Assembly: GCA_027623205.1 (NCBI GenBank)
Contig: JAQBYC010000003.1
Location: 1-64,000, forward strand
Direction: 5' to 3'
DNA from: Pseudomonadota bacterium
GTDB taxonomy: Bacteria; Pseudomonadota; Alphaproteobacteria; GCA-2731375
Length of the DNA: 64,000 bases
The notes under the pieces were generated by a model. That model was given only the letters and a program-made list of their open reading frames with translations, had not been told where the DNA came from and made no database searches. The position numbers and the translations under genes were made by a program. Below are positions 31,104 to 44,098 of this stretch, one piece after another; the first letter of the stretch is position 1; every line of letters begins with the position of its first letter.

Positions 31104-32455
31104 CAGGTTGCCGCCGCTGCCGTCTCGATCAGATCAATTAGTTCGTCAACCACCGAATGCATCAGGTCGCGATCATCGCCTTCGGCCATGATACGGATCA
31201 GCGGTTCGGTCCCCGAGGGCCGGATCAACAGTCGCCCCTCGTTGCCGAGGCGGCTGCGCTGGTGTTGGATCGCATCGTTGATCTGGGGCGTGTCCAAGGG
31301 GGAGACGCCATTGTAGCGGACGTTTTTCAGCAATTGCGGTACCGCCTCGAAGCGGCGGCAAACCTCGCTTACGGGCCGTTTCTCGGCAACCACCAGGGCC
31401 AGAATTTGCAAGGCTGCGATCAACCCGTCACCGGTGGTGCTAAAATCCGACATGACGATATGGCCGGATTGTTCGCCGCCCAGGTTGAAACCGTGCCGGC
31501 GCATATGCTCCACCACATAGCGGTCGCCGACCTGCGTCCGAACCATTGCCAGCCCCTTGGCGGAGAGATGGCGTTCCAAACCTAGATTGGACATCACCGT
31601 GGCGACGATACCACCGCCCCGCAGGTTGCCGGACTCTGCCCAGGCATCACTGATCGCCGCCATCAACTGATCGCCATCGACAATTCGGCCGTTTTCATCC
31701 GCTACGATCAACCGGTCCGCGTCGCCGTCCAGGGCGATGCCAATATCTGCGCCATGGGCGACGACCTGCTCGCACATATAGTCCGTATGAACCGAGCCAC
31801 AATCCTTGTTGATATTGAAGCCATCGGGGTTGACGGCGATGGGGATCACCTCCGCCTCCAATTCCCACAACACGGTAGGTGCAACTTTGTAGGCGGCGCC
31901 ATTGGCGCAATCGATAACAATTTTCAAGCCATTCAGCCGGTAACTTGTGGGGAAGGTTGCTTTCGCGGCCTCGATATAACGGCCAGGTGCATCTTCCAGG
32001 CGCATGGCGCGGCCAAGATCGGCTGGTTTGGCCAGCAAGGCTGAAATGTCCGACTGCATACGCGCCGCAATTTCGGTCTCTATACGGTCCGACAGTTTGT
32101 AGCCGTCCGGGCCAAACAATTTGATGCCATTGTCGGCAAAGTGATTGTGCGAGGCCGAAAGCACGACGCCTAAATCCGCACGCAGGCTGCGGGTCAACAT
32201 GGCGACCGCGGGTGTCGGCATGGGGCCGACGAGGATGACATCCATGCCTACAGAGGTGAAACCCGCTGTCAGGGCCGGTTCCAACATATAGCCCGACAGC
32301 CGGGTATCCTTGCCCACCACGACCCGGTGGCGATGGTCGCCGCGGATAAATTGCAAACCGGCCGCCATGCCGGCCCGCACCGCAATCTCGGCCGTCATGG
32401 GCCACGAATTGGCTGTGCCGCGAATGCCGTCCGTGCCGAAAAATTCGCGTTCCAT
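31103..32455 (-). CDS. glmM: Phosphoglucosamine mutase
   Basis: [29 protein letters not shown] phosphoserine loop, [10 protein letters not shown]. Confidence 0.96.
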   Translation of the reverse strand: MEREFFGTDGIRGTANSWPMTAEIAVRAGMAAGLQFIRGDHRHRVVVGKDTRLSGYMLEPALTAGFTSVGMDVILVGPMPTPAVAMLTRSLRADLGVVLSASHNHFADNGIKLFGPDGYKLSDRIETEIAARMQSDISALLAKPADLGRAMRLEDAPGRYIEAAKATFPTSYRLNGLKIVIDCANGAAYKVAPTVLWELEAEVIPIAVNPDGFNINKDCGSVHTDYMCEQVVAHGADIGIALDGDADRLIVADENGRIVDGDQLMAAISDAWAESGNLRGGGIVATVMSNLGLERHLSAKGLAMVRTQVGDRYVVEHMRRHGFNLGGEQSGHIVMSDFSTTGDGLIAALQILALVVAEKRPVSEVCRRFEAVPQLLKNVRYNGVSPLDTPQINDAIQHQRSRLGNEGRLLIRPSGTEPLIRIMAEGDDRDLMHSVVDELIDLIETAAAAT

Positions 32456-32462
32456 GCGCCCC

Positions 32463-33440
32463 TCACCTAGCATTTGTTTGCTCAAGCTCTTTATAGCAAA
32501 GGGACCGGAATATCGCCAACATCTGGACGGTTTCAGTAACATCATGGACCCGTAGTACAGCCGCACCCTGTTGCGTTGCCCAAAATGCCGCCGCCAACGA
32601 GCCTGGCAAGCGGTCTTCAGGCGATGCGGCACCCGTCAAATTGCCAATGAATGATTTCCGCGACGCCCCAATCAGAACTGGACAGCCCAGGGCGTGGAAC
32701 GACGCCATCCGGCGCAAAAGCTCTGCGCTTTGCGCCGCCTCCTTGGCAAACCCCAGACCCGGATCGATAAGCAATCGGCCCCGGTCGATGCCCGCATCGG
32801 TACAGGCCGCCACCCGCGCGGCCAGAGCGTCGAAGACATCCATGACTAGATCGTCATAACGGGTCATGGATCGCATGGTCGCTGGCTCGCCTCGGCTATG
32901 CATCAACACCACGGGCACGCTCAACTCAGCCACACAGGCCAGGCTATCGGGATCATGGCGCAACGCGGTGACATCGTTGATCATGCGGGCGCCTGCCTTG
33001 ACCGCCGCCGCCATCACCGCCGCCCTGCGGGTATCCACGGATAGCACCAAGCCCTCCGCCGTCAAGGCTTCGATGACCGGAATGACGCGGGCCAACTCTT
33101 CCGCCACGGGCACGGCAGCAGCACCAGGACGAGTGGATTCGCCACCAATATCCAATATCGCCGCGCCAGCGGATGCCAGAGCCCGGCCATGGGCAATTGC
33201 CGCGTTCGGATCCAGACGCCGGCCACCATCATGAAAGCTATCCGGGGTGACATTTATGATGCCCATGATCAGCGGCCAGGGGTGATCGAGGCCGGCAATG
33301 TTCGGCCGCGGCGCCTGCAGATTTAGCAGTGATGCCGGTGCCCGCCGTTCCGCGTCCACGATACTCAAGGTTTCCACCGCGCCGCGCCGGCTAACCAATC
33401 GGCACTGATTGAAGTAAAGCGGGCCGCCGGCGAAGGGCAA
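32463..33440 (-). CDS. folP: Dihydropteroate synthase
   Basis: [31 protein letters not shown]. Confidence 0.95.
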   Translation of the reverse strand: MPFAGGPLYFNQCRLVSRRGAVETLSIVDAERRAPASLLNLQAPRPNIAGLDHPWPLIMGIINVTPDSFHDGGRRLDPNAAIAHGRALASAGAAILDIGGESTRPGAAAVPVAEELARVIPVIEALTAEGLVLSVDTRRAAVMAAAVKAGARMINDVTALRHDPDSLACVAELSVPVVLMHSRGEPATMRSMTRYDDLVMDVFDALAARVAACTDAGIDRGRLLIDPGLGFAKEAAQSAELLRRMASFHALGCPVLIGASRKSFIGNLTGAASPEDRLPGSLAAAFWATQQGAAVLRVHDVTETVQMLAIFRSLCYKELEQTNAR

Positions 33441-33524
33441 GCCCGCACCGGTTTGGTTCAGAAGTGGCGCGAGACGCAGGCCGCCCGGAAATTCAACACG
33501 CTGGGACAGGATCGGCCACCGGGA

Positions 33525-35456
33525 TCATGAGCCGGGTTGTGGCTCGGGCTCCATTCCGCCTGGGCCTTTCGGCTTTTTCGGCGTGGCCGATGGCGGAACC
33601 GATGTCGCCGTGGCGGCATCCTCGGGTGAATCGAATTCGTCAGGTCGGTCAATGGTTTCGCCACGCAGCAATTGACGAACCTCGTCGCCGTTCAGCGTCT
33701 CATATTCCAACAAGGCCTTGGCGACCGCATGCAGTGTATCTAGATTTTCGGTCAGCACCTTGGTCGCCAGCGCTTCCGCCTCTTCTGCGAAACGACGGAT
33801 CTCCTCGTCGATAATCTTGGCCGTGGCGTCCGAAATATTTTTCGTCTGGGTAACCGAATGACCGAGGAAAACCTCCTGCTCGTTGCCGGAATAGGCCAGT
33901 GGACCCAGCTTTTCGCTCATGCCCCATTGGGTAACCATGCGCCGTGCCCATGAAGTTGCCTGTTGAATATCCTGACCGGCGCCCGTGGTGACATTCTCGG
34001 GGCCATAGATCAGGGTTTCCGCCACACGACCGCCAAAGGTCATCGCCAATCTGGCACAGATCTCGCTTTTTTTGTAACCGTACTTGTCGGTTTCGGGCAG
34101 GTTCATAGTAACGCCCAGGGCGCGGCCACGAGGGATAATTGTGACCTTATGCAGGGGATCGTTACCTTTCACCAGCAAGCCCACCAGGGCATGTCCACCC
34201 TCGTGATATGCGGTGAGTTCCTTTTCTTCATCCGACATCACCATGGAGCGCCGTTCCGCCCCCATCATTACCTTGTCCTTGGCCTCTTCGAATTCCTGCA
34301 TTGTGACCACGCGCCGGTTCTTGCGGGCCGCCAACAGAGCCGCCTCGTTTACCAGGTTGGCCAGATCGGCACCGGAAAATCCCGGCGTGCCGCGGGCGAT
34401 GGTGCGTGCGTCCACGTCCGGCGCCAAGGGTACCTTGCGCATATGCACTTTCAGAATTTTGTCCCGGCCAATGATATCAGGGTTCGGCACCACCACCTGG
34501 CGGTCAAAACGACCGGGACGCAACAACGCGGGGTCCAGCACGTCGGGTCGGTTGGTGGCGGCAATCAGGATGACGCCCTCGTTGGCCTCAAACCCGTCCA
34601 TTTCCACCAACAGCTGATTCAAGGTCTGTTCGCGTTCATCGTTACCGCCACCCAGACCGGCGCCGCGATGGCGGCCGACGGCATCAATTTCGTCAATAAA
34701 TATGATGCAGGGCGCATTCTTCTTTGCCTGTTCGAACATGTCACGCACGCGGGAGGCGCCGACGCCCACGAACATTTCAACAAAGTCGGAACCGGAAATT
34801 GTAAAAAAGGGCACGTTCGCCTCGCCGGCGATCGCGCGCGCCAACAAGGTCTTGCCGGTGCCAGGCGGGCCTATCAAAAGCGCACCCTTGGGAATACGGC
34901 CACCCAGACGCTGGAATTTCTGAGGATCTTTCAGAAACTCCACAATCTCCTCCAACTCTTCCTTGGCCTCGTCAATGCCAGCCACTTCGTCAAAAGTCAC
35001 ACGGCCCTGGCGTTCGGTCAGCAGCCGGGCCTTGGACTTGCCGAAGCCCATGGCCTTGCCGCCGCCGGACTGCATCTGGCGCATGAAAAAGATCCAGACG
35101 CCGATCAGCAGCAGCATGGGGAACCAGTTCAATAAAATCGCAAAAAGCGTTGGCGTACCTTCTTCGTTAGGCGCAGCCGAAATGGTCACCCCGTGTTGGC
35201 TCAATTTGCGAACGAGATCCGGATCATTGGGCGCATAGGAATTAAAGGGCGTGCCGCTGGTGTAATGGCCGCTGATCGTGTTGCCTTGAATTGTGACGTC
35301 ACGGACCTGACCGCCTTCAACCTCGGTGACGAACTGGGAATAGGCCAAATTGGTTGCGGTTCCGCGTGTATTGGGTCCCTTAAACAAATTGAACAACGCC
35401 AGAACCAACAGGGCGATGATCACCCATAGGGCGATATTTCGACTAAAATTGCTCAC
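33525..35456 (-). CDS. ftsH: ATP-dependent zinc metalloprotease FtsH (canonical)
   Basis: [36 protein letters not shown]; tilS-ftsH-folP-glmM synteny. Confidence 0.97.
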   Translation of the reverse strand: MSNFSRNIALWVIIALLVLALFNLFKGPNTRGTATNLAYSQFVTEVEGGQVRDVTIQGNTISGHYTSGTPFNSYAPNDPDLVRKLSQHGVTISAAPNEEGTPTLFAILLNWFPMLLLIGVWIFFMRQMQSGGGKAMGFGKSKARLLTERQGRVTFDEVAGIDEAKEELEEIVEFLKDPQKFQRLGGRIPKGALLIGPPGTGKTLLARAIAGEANVPFFTISGSDFVEMFVGVGASRVRDMFEQAKKNAPCIIFIDEIDAVGRHRGAGLGGGNDEREQTLNQLLVEMDGFEANEGVILIAATNRPDVLDPALLRPGRFDRQVVVPNPDIIGRDKILKVHMRKVPLAPDVDARTIARGTPGFSGADLANLVNEAALLAARKNRRVVTMQEFEEAKDKVMMGAERRSMVMSDEEKELTAYHEGGHALVGLLVKGNDPLHKVTIIPRGRALGVTMNLPETDKYGYKKSEICARLAMTFGGRVAETLIYGPENVTTGAGQDIQQATSWARRMVTQWGMSEKLGPLAYSGNEQEVFLGHSVTQTKNISDATAKIIDEEIRRFAEEAEALATKVLTENLDTLHAVAKALLEYETLNGDEVRQLLRGETIDRPDEFDSPEDAATATSVPPSATPKKPKGPGGMEPEPQPGS

Positions 35457-35570
35457 ATTGGATCCTTTTCAGCGGCTCTCGATGGGCCCTTACTCATATA
35501 CCCAGACCAACGGGGATAATCTCATTACACCATTATGGTCCGTTTCCATAAAGATAATGCTAAGGCGCCA

Positions 35571-36884
35571 TCATACAAGCATCATTGCATCGGGTTGCAG
35601 AGGACGTGAGGGCGAAAACCACGTTGTAAAACGAATTTTGTGCGGCCAGTTCGGCACCAGATCATTGGGAGCCAGATTCAGATGGGGCACCGCCAGCACC
35701 TGATCACCATACCGTAAGGCCGGTAAACCAGGTCGGACGGGAGCTGGTGGCATGTATCGCGCCCGACCGCGAATTTGCCGCCAACCGTCCTGGCCCAATG
35801 CGCCGACCGATAACTGCGCCTGCACTTTTCCTGACAAAATCCATTCAAAGCGGTCCCAACGGCCGCTTTTTACCGTGCCCACCTTCACCGCGCCCGGCAG
35901 ACGGCCGGCTTCGCGGCAAATCAGCAGGCCATCGGGACCGGGCAGAATGCGGCTTCCCGCCAGGGTCCGCCCGCCCGCGAGCTTGTTCTGCATCAGGTCC
36001 TGACACAGCCGCCCCACACGGTCGCGGCGGGGACGATGAATGCCGCCTCCGATACAACCTAAAATATCGGCCAGAAGCGGTGCCAACAGGGCTTGGTTCT
36101 GCCCCAGGCAGAGCGCCGGATCGAACAGGCAAAAGCCGGCGGGATACAGACGCACGGTTCGGGCCGCCAAATCGGCCAAGGCGCCGCGCAGTTGCCGGCG
36201 TACGGTGGCGGCCTCACCGGCAAGTTCGAGCAGCTGCGCCGTGTTGCTCGTACGGCTGCTGCCCTTGGCAAGAAAGCGCCGGACCCGAACCCTGGCAAAG
36301 CGCTCTTCCTGGTTCGAAGGATCTTCCAGCCATGGCTGCCCGCGGGCCTCCAGGATTGCCGTTAGAACGGTCCTGCTCTGTCCCAGCAAGGGGCGCAGCA
36401 GGCGCACGTGGGGCAAGGCACGGACAACCGGCATGCCCGCCAGCCCCTCAATGCCGCTGCCGTGCTGTAAACGCAGCAGCAGGGTTTCCGCCTGATCGTC
36501 TCGGTGATGAGCCGTCAATAGATGCAAGACGCCCTGTCGGCGGCACCATTGCCCCAGCAGGTCATAACGGGCTTTGCGGGCCGCAGCCTGAATGCCGCTG
36601 TCTGGCTTTGCCCCGCGCCAGCGCAACGTTCGATGGGCAATGCCGTGTTCCAACAACCAGGCACGTACCTGGCGGGCTTCGGTCACCGCCGCTTGCCGCA
36701 GGCCATGATCGACAGTCAGGGCGGTGATGGCGCCGCCCTGTTGCCTAGCCCAGGCATGGGCCAACAAGGCCAAAGCCATGCTGTCGGCACCGCCCGACAC
36801 GGCGACTGCAAGGTCCGGCGCCTTTTCGAACGGCCCTAGCGGCCGCATCATAGCTGCGAATTGATGATTGCTGATGGCCGACAT
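35571..36884 (-). CDS. tilS: tRNA(Ile)-lysidine synthase
   Basis: AVSGGADSMALALLAH PP-loop; HHRDDQAETLLLRL. Confidence 0.93.
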   Translation of the reverse strand: MSAISNHQFAAMMRPLGPFEKAPDLAVAVSGGADSMALALLAHAWARQQGGAITALTVDHGLRQAAVTEARQVRAWLLEHGIAHRTLRWRGAKPDSGIQAAARKARYDLLGQWCRRQGVLHLLTAHHRDDQAETLLLRLQHGSGIEGLAGMPVVRALPHVRLLRPLLGQSRTVLTAILEARGQPWLEDPSNQEERFARVRVRRFLAKGSSRTSNTAQLLELAGEAATVRRQLRGALADLAARTVRLYPAGFCLFDPALCLGQNQALLAPLLADILGCIGGGIHRPRRDRVGRLCQDLMQNKLAGGRTLAGSRILPGPDGLLICREAGRLPGAVKVGTVKSGRWDRFEWILSGKVQAQLSVGALGQDGWRQIRGRARYMPPAPVRPGLPALRYGDQVLAVPHLNLAPNDLVPNWPHKIRFTTWFSPSRPLQPDAMMLV

Positions 36885-36946
36885 GGTTGGCTGAACCCTC
36901 GGAGCAGGCGGGTGGTCTGGCCACTCGACGAAAAAGGAAAAATTTT

Positions 36947-37891
36947 CTAGCCGCAGCTCCCTGCCGTCATTTCCTGCTGTAACCGCCTGCGCACCTGGGG
37001 CCGCAAGTTGGTGAAGAGTTTCGACATTTCCAAAAATGTAGCGCAGGCTTCTTCCTTTTGCCCCATTTTACCCAAAGTGATGCCAAGCTTCAGCATGGTA
37101 TCCGGTGCCTTGTTGCTCTTTGGATAACGCTGCATGCCGGTCAGAAAAGTCTGTGCGGCTTCGGTCAGTTTATTTTGCGTGTAATAGGTTTCACCCAGCC
37201 AGTATTGTGCGTTGCTGGCCAGGGCATTATCGGGATGTTGGGCAAGAAACTCCTTAAAGGCCGACTCCGCCTCACCCAGGCGCACGTTCAACAGCTGGGC
37301 ATAGGCATAGTTATAGCGTTCGGCGATCGTGCCTTCGGGCAGGACCGTCGGTGGTGCCAGCGGCGGCGCCTGGGCCGGGGCACTGTTTTCTTTCGCCTTG
37401 CCCGTGGTGCCGCCCGATACCGTAGTCGGACCCGAGGGCGCCGTTGATTGCGGGCCATGGGTCTGCCGACGTTCGATCTCGGTCAAACGGAAATCCACAT
37501 CCTTAATCAGGCCATCCAGCCGCTGCGTCATGGTTTGGATGCCATGGCGTACTTCTTCCAGTTGTCCGGTCAGGCGGCGCATTTCCGTTTCCAGATTGCT
37601 CATGCGGATTTCCGCATTTGCCAATTGACCGGAAGTTGGTGTGGCCGCGGTGCCTGTCGTGGCGCCCTGTTCCGGATTTCCGCGTCGCTCACCGCGGTAA
37701 TAATCCTTCTCCAGCGTGCGGAGATCACGCTGCAACCGTTCAATCCGTTGGGTCAAGGTTTGTATATCGGCGCTTTGCGCCGGCGCCGGCTTCGGCATGG
37801 CCAGCAGAGCCGCAAGCAACAGAGCCAACCCGACAGGCGCCAGCCAGGCGAAGGACTGACTGCAAATGAGAGCCTGGCGAACGCGTTGCAT
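36947..37891 (-). CDS. cpoB: Tol-Pal system coordinator CpoB/YbgF
   Basis: Signal peptide, coiled coil, C-terminal TPR (YNYAYAQLLNVRLGEAESAFKEFLAQHPDN); adjacent to pal. Confidence 0.9.
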   Translation of the reverse strand: MQRVRQALICSQSFAWLAPVGLALLLAALLAMPKPAPAQSADIQTLTQRIERLQRDLRTLEKDYYRGERRGNPEQGATTGTAATPTSGQLANAEIRMSNLETEMRRLTGQLEEVRHGIQTMTQRLDGLIKDVDFRLTEIERRQTHGPQSTAPSGPTTVSGGTTGKAKENSAPAQAPPLAPPTVLPEGTIAERYNYAYAQLLNVRLGEAESAFKEFLAQHPDNALASNAQYWLGETYYTQNKLTEAAQTFLTGMQRYPKSNKAPDTMLKLGITLGKMGQKEEACATFLEMSKLFTNLRPQVRRRLQQEMTAGSCG

Positions 37892-38121
37892 TGATCCATA
37901 CTCCGGCCGTCCATGCCGACATACAGGATTGTATGCTCGGGGATGAGTACCATACCGGCTTTTAGCGTCGGAATGTGGCAAAATTATAACCATCGGTGGA
38001 ACCTATCGGTCCGCTTTGCCACGACAAAAAAATCCGGACCGTCCCGATCACCATGCTGGTTTGAATGGCGCGGTCCGGGAAGCCTTTTAACATCCCTGAA
38101 TGAGTAGGCGTACTGCGAGCG

Positions 38122-38658
38122 CTAATTGACCAGCAGCATATCGCGCCGGTTTTGTGCCCAGCAGGCTTCATTGCTGCTAACACAGAGCGGCCGTTCCTTG
38201 CCGTAGGAAATCGTTGCGATACGATCGGCATTGATGCCCAGGGCGATCAGGTATTTGCGCGCCGAATCCGCGCGCCGTTCGCCTAGGCCAAGGTTATACT
38301 CCCGCGTGCCCCGCTCATCGGCATGACCTTCGATGGTAACCGTCACTGCCGGATATTGCTGTAACCAGTCAGCCCAGCGTTCAACGATCCGCCGGTCTCC
38401 GGTGCGTAAATTGGATTTGTCGTAGTCAAATTGAATTTGACCGCCAACGTTGAGCACCAGATCCTCCTGTGAACCGGGGATCACCTTGCTCTCCATCGCG
38501 GCTTTGGGTTCGGCCTTGGTCATCGCTGTTGTTGATTGTTTGGCGCTTCCCGTGCCCGATGCATCGGCTTTTTCCTCAACCGGTGTTTCACATGCCGCGA
38601 CCAACAGCATGGTCGCCGCTAGACACGCCGCCTTTAACGCAAATTTCTTAAAGACCAT
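38122..38658 (-). CDS. pal: Peptidoglycan-associated lipoprotein
   Basis: Lipobox LLVAAC; OmpA-like VTIEGHADERGTREYNLGLGERRADSARKYL. Confidence 0.95.
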   Translation of the reverse strand: MVFKKFALKAACLAATMLLVAACETPVEEKADASGTGSAKQSTTAMTKAEPKAAMESKVIPGSQEDLVLNVGGQIQFDYDKSNLRTGDRRIVERWADWLQQYPAVTVTIEGHADERGTREYNLGLGERRADSARKYLIALGINADRIATISYGKERPLCVSSNEACWAQNRRDMLLVN

Positions 38659-39004
38659 TAGAGACCACTCCTCATTCCCTTATTTCGGCGTTCAGATATT
38701 CCGGTGTTCACGGCAAGTTTCGCCAATTATTACCGCCAACATTGTCTTGTTTTTCTAATATAATAACGCTTCGAAAGCAGTACAGGTATTTGCATACAAC
38801 CTGCAACCGTCAAAATTTCAATCAACGACGCTGGAGCCAGACATACATGGGCAGCATTAGTTTAACAACAGGCTAACAGCAAAGAATTCCACATCATAAT
38901 CCAACCTATCATATTGTCCGGCGAGGCCAAAAAACTAAACGTATTGTGTATTCCAACGATGTAGTCCCCAGATAAACTCCAGAGTTGACATTAACCATGA
39001 TCCA

Positions 39005-40363
39005 TTAACGATTCAAGGGGCTTAGAGGCGACCAAGCTGGGTCCGATGCATCGATCGGGGTGATCATTTCGCGTTCATTGTACCCTGTTAGGTCAACCGA
39101 CCACAGGCGAGTGCGTCCAGAGTCCTTGCCATTGCGCGCCGGTTTTTGGCGGAAAAACATCAAAACTCGGCCATTCGGGGCCCAGGTCGGGCCTTCGTCC
39201 AGGAAACTTTCAGAAAGCAGTCTCTCGCCGCTGCCGTCGGATCGCATCACTCCGATGAAAAATTTTCCCTGGTGCATTTTAGTGAACGCGATCAAATCAC
39301 CGCGCGGGGACCAGACTGGCGTAGCATAACGTCCGTCGCCGAAAGAGATGCGTTTTACCTCTGCGCTGTCCGCCTTCATCAGGTAAAGTTGCTGGCTACC
39401 ACCACGGTCCGAATTGAAAACCACGTATTTACCGTCCGGCGAGTAGCAGGGCGAAGTATCGATCGCGGGGCCATGGGTCAATTGACTGATCACCCGCGTG
39501 CGTAGATCCATGGCAAAGATATTGGATTTGCCGCTCTGCGCCATGCTCATAATCACCCGGTTGCCGTCGGGCGAGAAGCGCGGCGCATAGGTCATTCCCG
39601 GAAACTCGCCCAAGATCTCCTGCCGCCCAGTGTCAATGTTGTAGAGATAGACCCGCGGCATGTCGCGGTAATAGGACAGGTAAGTAATTTCCTGGCGCGA
39701 GGGAGAAAACCGGGGGGTCAGCACGAGGTAGCTGCCATCGGTCAAAAACCGGTGGCCATCGCCGTCTTGATCCATTATGGCAAGGCGTTTGATGCGTCGA
39801 TCCCGGGATCCGGTTTCCGCCACATAAACCACCCGCGTATCGAAATAACCCTCTTCGCCGGTTAGACGTTTATAAATAGCATCGGAAATGACATGGGCGA
39901 TGCGCCGCCAGTTGCCCGGCGTACTGAAATACACCAGACCGGTCATCTGACTGCCTGACAGCACGTCCCAAAGGCGAAACTCCACCCGCAACCGGCCATC
40001 GTTTTCCACCGCCACCTTGCCCGAAACCAGGGCTTGGGCGTTTAAAACCCGCCAATCGGCGAACCGGGGTCGGGCCTGCAACGATTCCGGGTTTTGAATG
40101 AAGGATTTCGGGTCCAGGGGCCGAAACAGGCCCGATCTGTCCAAATTGGCGGTGATGACCTGCGCCATGCGTTTGCCCTGGTCCGCGACAGCCGCGCCGG
40201 CGCCGTAGAAGTCAGGGATCGCCACCGGCATGGGGTCCACATTTCCTTGGGTAATATCGATTTCCAATGCTGCACGGGCCGACCGCGGCGCCAGTGCCCA
40301 GCATGGCAGGATCAAAAGCAGACCAATGGTGAAAATCTGTCTGGTTGTAGGGATGCTCCACAT
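39005..40363 (-). CDS. tolB: Tol-Pal system translocation protein TolB
   Basis: Beta-propeller repeats [39 protein letters not shown]. Confidence 0.95.
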   Translation of the reverse strand: MWSIPTTRQIFTIGLLLILPCWALAPRSARAALEIDITQGNVDPMPVAIPDFYGAGAAVADQGKRMAQVITANLDRSGLFRPLDPKSFIQNPESLQARPRFADWRVLNAQALVSGKVAVENDGRLRVEFRLWDVLSGSQMTGLVYFSTPGNWRRIAHVISDAIYKRLTGEEGYFDTRVVYVAETGSRDRRIKRLAIMDQDGDGHRFLTDGSYLVLTPRFSPSRQEITYLSYYRDMPRVYLYNIDTGRQEILGEFPGMTYAPRFSPDGNRVIMSMAQSGKSNIFAMDLRTRVISQLTHGPAIDTSPCYSPDGKYVVFNSDRGGSQQLYLMKADSAEVKRISFGDGRYATPVWSPRGDLIAFTKMHQGKFFIGVMRSDGSGERLLSESFLDEGPTWAPNGRVLMFFRQKPARNGKDSGRTRLWSVDLTGYNEREMITPIDASDPAWSPLSPLNR

Positions 40364-40393
40364 GGCTATTTGCTTCCTAGTTGCTTTACCACC

Positions 40394-41323
40394 TCAACCG
40401 CCCAGCATTTCGCGGGGATTGAAGGTCAAGGTTATCTCGCGCCAGTTCGAATATTTTTCTGCTGGCAGGTTTCTCAGCGGCTGGCATTTCAATACGGCGC
40501 GCCGGGCGCTCTCCGCCGCCGTTCGATAGAAGGGATCGCCGGACTGATTGCTGCCCACGATTTCGGGTGCCTTGGACAATGAGCCGTCCGTATTCAAGAA
40601 GATCTTGATGCGGACGACCAGATTCTCTGCGTCCCGGGCACCGGCTGGAATAGACCAGCATTTCTCGATCTGATGGCGGATGGCGTCGACCTCGCTCATG
40701 GTCATGGGCTGCGCCCGAGCTACCGGTTCGGGAGCACGCGCCTTGCTTGGCGGCGGTTTGGCCGCCTTGGATTTGGCGGCCTGATCCCGCGGCTCGGCCG
40801 GTTGCTCCTTTTGGTCTTTGTCCAGCAATGCGGCAATGCGGTCGGCGCTGAATTGCCGGCGCGCGCGTTTCGGCCTGGCGCGCGGGCGAGGCAAAGTACG
40901 GAACGCCTCCGGCGGCTCCGCCGAGGCCAGCTTGAGGGGTATAGTGGGTTTTTCGACAGGCCTTTTTGTAAATTTTGGCTCGGGTAGCGGTACCGTCGTT
41001 TCTTTGGGTTTCACGGGTTCCGGCAGCGGCGGCGGCGGCGGTGCTTCCACCTTCTTGGCGGGTTCCGGCGGCAGCGCCTTTTCCACGGGGGGCTCCGGTT
41101 TCGGCTGTTCGGCGGCTTTTAATTCCGGTGCCGCCGGCGGCGGTTTCTCGGCTTTTGGCTCGGGCGGCTTTTGGGTGACCGTTCGTTCCGCCACGGTTAC
41201 CAGTTCGACAATAATTGGCTGTTCCATCACCTGGGGCGGGGTCAATAGATCGGGCAGACCAAAGAAGGCCGCCGCAACCACCGCCGCATGCAGTAAGGTC
41301 GATATGGCTATCCCATTGCGCAA
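40394..41323 (-). CDS. tolA: TolA-like energy transducer with proline-rich linker
   Basis: N-terminal TM, long Pro/Lys/Glu linker, C-terminal CWSIPAGARDAENLVVRIKIFLNTDGSL; between tolR and tolB. Confidence 0.88.
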   Translation of the reverse strand: MRNGIAISTLLHAAVVAAAFFGLPDLLTPPQVMEQPIIVELVTVAERTVTQKPPEPKAEKPPPAAPELKAAEQPKPEPPVEKALPPEPAKKVEAPPPPPLPEPVKPKETTVPLPEPKFTKRPVEKPTIPLKLASAEPPEAFRTLPRPRARPKRARRQFSADRIAALLDKDQKEQPAEPRDQAAKSKAAKPPPSKARAPEPVARAQPMTMSEVDAIRHQIEKCWSIPAGARDAENLVVRIKIFLNTDGSLSKAPEIVGSNQSGDPFYRTAAESARRAVLKCQPLRNLPAEKYSNWREITLTFNPREMLGG

Positions 41324-41339
41324 TGCCTGGCACCAATAC

Positions 41340-41810
41340 CTATTTCGCCCCAGGGGCGTACTTGCGGGCTATTGTGCCCTGCGGGACTTCGGTGACCAAC
41401 GCCACCTTGTTGAACCCTGCCGAATTGAGGCTGCCCATAACCGCCATCACCGCGCCGTAATCGACCAAGCGGTCACCCCGCACGAAGATCCGGCGCGCGG
41501 TCTGATTTTCCGCAATTGCCAGCAGCCGGGCCACCAATTCCGCCAGCTTCACTGGCGTCTCCTGCAAGAAAATCTCGCCCTTGGCGTTGATCGAGACAGT
41601 CAACGGTTCCTCATTACCCTCCAGGTTGGCCGCCGAGGTCTTGGGCAGGTCGATGGGCACGCCCACGGTCAGTAGTGGAGCGGTGACCATGAAGACGATC
41701 AACAACACCAACATCACGTCTACGAATGGTGTTACATTAATTTCCGACATGGCGCCGTAGCGACCGGGCCGGCGGCCCGATCGCGATGAACTTTGGACGG
41801 ATCCGGCCAT
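41340..41810 (-). CDS. tolR: Tol-Pal system protein TolR
   Basis: INVTPFVDVMLVLLIVFMVTAPLL. Confidence 0.95.
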   Translation of the reverse strand: MAGSVQSSSRSGRRPGRYGAMSEINVTPFVDVMLVLLIVFMVTAPLLTVGVPIDLPKTSAANLEGNEEPLTVSINAKGEIFLQETPVKLAELVARLLAIAENQTARRIFVRGDRLVDYGAVMAVMGSLNSAGFNKVALVTEVPQGTIARKYAPGAK

Positions 41811-41815
41811 TGGCG

Positions 41816-42550
<735 letters not shown>

Positions 42551-42561
42551 TCATCTGCTTT

Positions 42562-42975
42562 CTAATCTCGGCGAACAATATCTGATAACGCGGCACGCAC
42601 CGCCGCCGGCAGGCGTCGGGGCCGGCCTGTGGGGCCGATACAGGCAAGCCGCACCTTGGCGCGCACCAGAGCCTCTTCGCCGCGGTGGATGTCCTGATCC
42701 ATATCCATGCTGGCCCCGCCTAAGTTTTTAATTTGGGTCCGCACCTGGATCTTGTCATCCAGGCGGGCGGGTTGCAGATAGTCGATCTCGCAGCGCCGTA
42801 CAGGAAAGACGATGCCCTCGCTGTACAGTAGCGCCGCCTGGTCGATCCCGGCCGCGCGCACCAGATCGCTGCGCGCGCGCTCCAGGAAACGCAGGTAATT
42901 GGCGTAATAGACGATCCCGGCCGCATCGGTGTCTTCCCAATAGACCTGGACCGGAAATCGGTGTGGTTCAGGCAT
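42562..42975 (-). CDS. ybgC: Acyl-CoA thioesterase YbgC
   Basis: VYWEDTDAAGIVYYANYLRFLERARSDLVR. Confidence 0.94.
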   Translation of the reverse strand: MPEPHRFPVQVYWEDTDAAGIVYYANYLRFLERARSDLVRAAGIDQAALLYSEGIVFPVRRCEIDYLQPARLDDKIQVRTQIKNLGGASMDMDQDIHRGEEALVRAKVRLACIGPTGRPRRLPAAVRAALSDIVRRD

Positions 42976-42997
42976 CGTCCGCCCCGCTTCGGTGTCG

Positions 42998-44098
42998 TTA
43001 CCCATAATCTTCGCCATTATTTCCGGCAGAAGCCAAAGGCAACAATTCGATCTGCGTCTGGTTCGGTTCGGGCATCGTCAGGCCCAAGTGTTCGTAGCCG
43101 AACCGAGTTAGGACCCGGCCCCGCGGGGTGCGTTGCAATAAAGCCTGTTGAATCAGGTAAGGTTCGATAATGTCTTCGATCGCATCGCGTTGCTCGGACA
43201 GCGACGCGGCCATGGTTTCCACGCCGACCGGGCCGCCTTCAAAATCCCGGGCGATACAGTTGAGATAGCGACGATCCATGGCGTCCAGGCCGCGCTGATC
43301 GACTTCCAGGCGGTTCAGCGCAGCATCCGCTTTCACGGCATCGATCCGGTCAGCGCCGGCCACGGTGGCAAAATCCCGTACCCGGCGCAACAGCCGCACG
43401 GCGACGCGCGGCGTGCCGCGCGAACGCTTGGCGATCTCCAAAGCGCCATCTTTCGTCAGGTTCAAGTCCAACAAACCGGCGGCACGGGTGACGATCTGTT
43501 CCAGTTCCGCCACCTCGTAAAATTGCAGGCGGATGGGAATGCCAAAGCGTTCTCGCAGGGGATTGGTGATCAAGCCAGAGCGGGTTGTCGCACCGATCAG
43601 GGTAAAGGGCGGTAAATCTATCCGCACGGTGCGGGCCGCCGGCCCTTCGCCGATCACCAGATCCAATTGAAAATCCTCCATTGCCGGGTAGAGCACTTCC
43701 TCGACCACCGGGCTCAAACGATGGATCTCGTCAATAAACAGCACATCATGGGCTTCCAGATGGGTCAGGATGGCGGCCAGATCGCCCGCCTTGGCAATGA
43801 CCGGGCCAGAGGTCGCGCGGAAAGACACACCCAGTTCTCGGGCAACAATCTGGGCCAGGGTGGTCTTGCCCAATCCGGGCGGACCATGAAACAGCACATG
43901 GTCCAGGGCCTCGCCGCGCTGCCGGGCCGCCTCTATGTATATGCGCAGGTTTTCTTTTTCCGCGCGCTGGCCGACAAATTCGTCCAGACCCTGCGGGCGC
44001 AGCCCCACATCGGGACCGTCTTCGCGTGTTGATTGGCCCGCAACAAGGCGTTCGGCTGTATCTGCATCGCTCATGGTCTCGCCCATCGTATCGCTCAT
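42998..44098 (-). CDS. ruvB: Holliday junction helicase RuvB
   Basis: [28 protein letters not shown]. Confidence 0.97.
   Translation of the reverse strand: MSDTMGETMSDADTAERLVAGQSTREDGPDVGLRPQGLDEFVGQRAEKENLRIYIEAARQRGEALDHVLFHGPPGLGKTTLAQIVARELGVSFRATSGPVIAKAGDLAAILTHLEAHDVLFIDEIHRLSPVVEEVLYPAMEDFQLDLVIGEGPAARTVRIDLPPFTLIGATTRSGLITNPLRERFGIPIRLQFYEVAELEQIVTRAAGLLDLNLTKDGALEIAKRSRGTPRVAVRLLRRVRDFATVAGADRIDAVKADAALNRLEVDQRGLDAMDRRYLNCIARDFEGGPVGVETMAASLSEQRDAIEDIIEPYLIQQALLQRTPRGRVLTRFGYEHLGLTMPEPNQTQIELLPLASAGNNGEDYG

Noticed and set aside
33963-35135. 390-aa ORF antisense to canonical ftsH
   Set aside because: GC-rich shadow ORF with no recognisable motif.
40980-41170. Low-complexity GGC/CCG-rich tract as a possible repeat array
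   Set aside because: Encodes the Pro/Lys/Glu-rich TolA linker; no regular repeat-spacer structure, so not a CRISPR or tandem array.
40386-41336. 316-aa ORF overlapping tolA on the same strand
   Set aside because: Alternate frame of the low-complexity TolA linker; the Ala/Gly/Thr-rich composition is a frame artefact.
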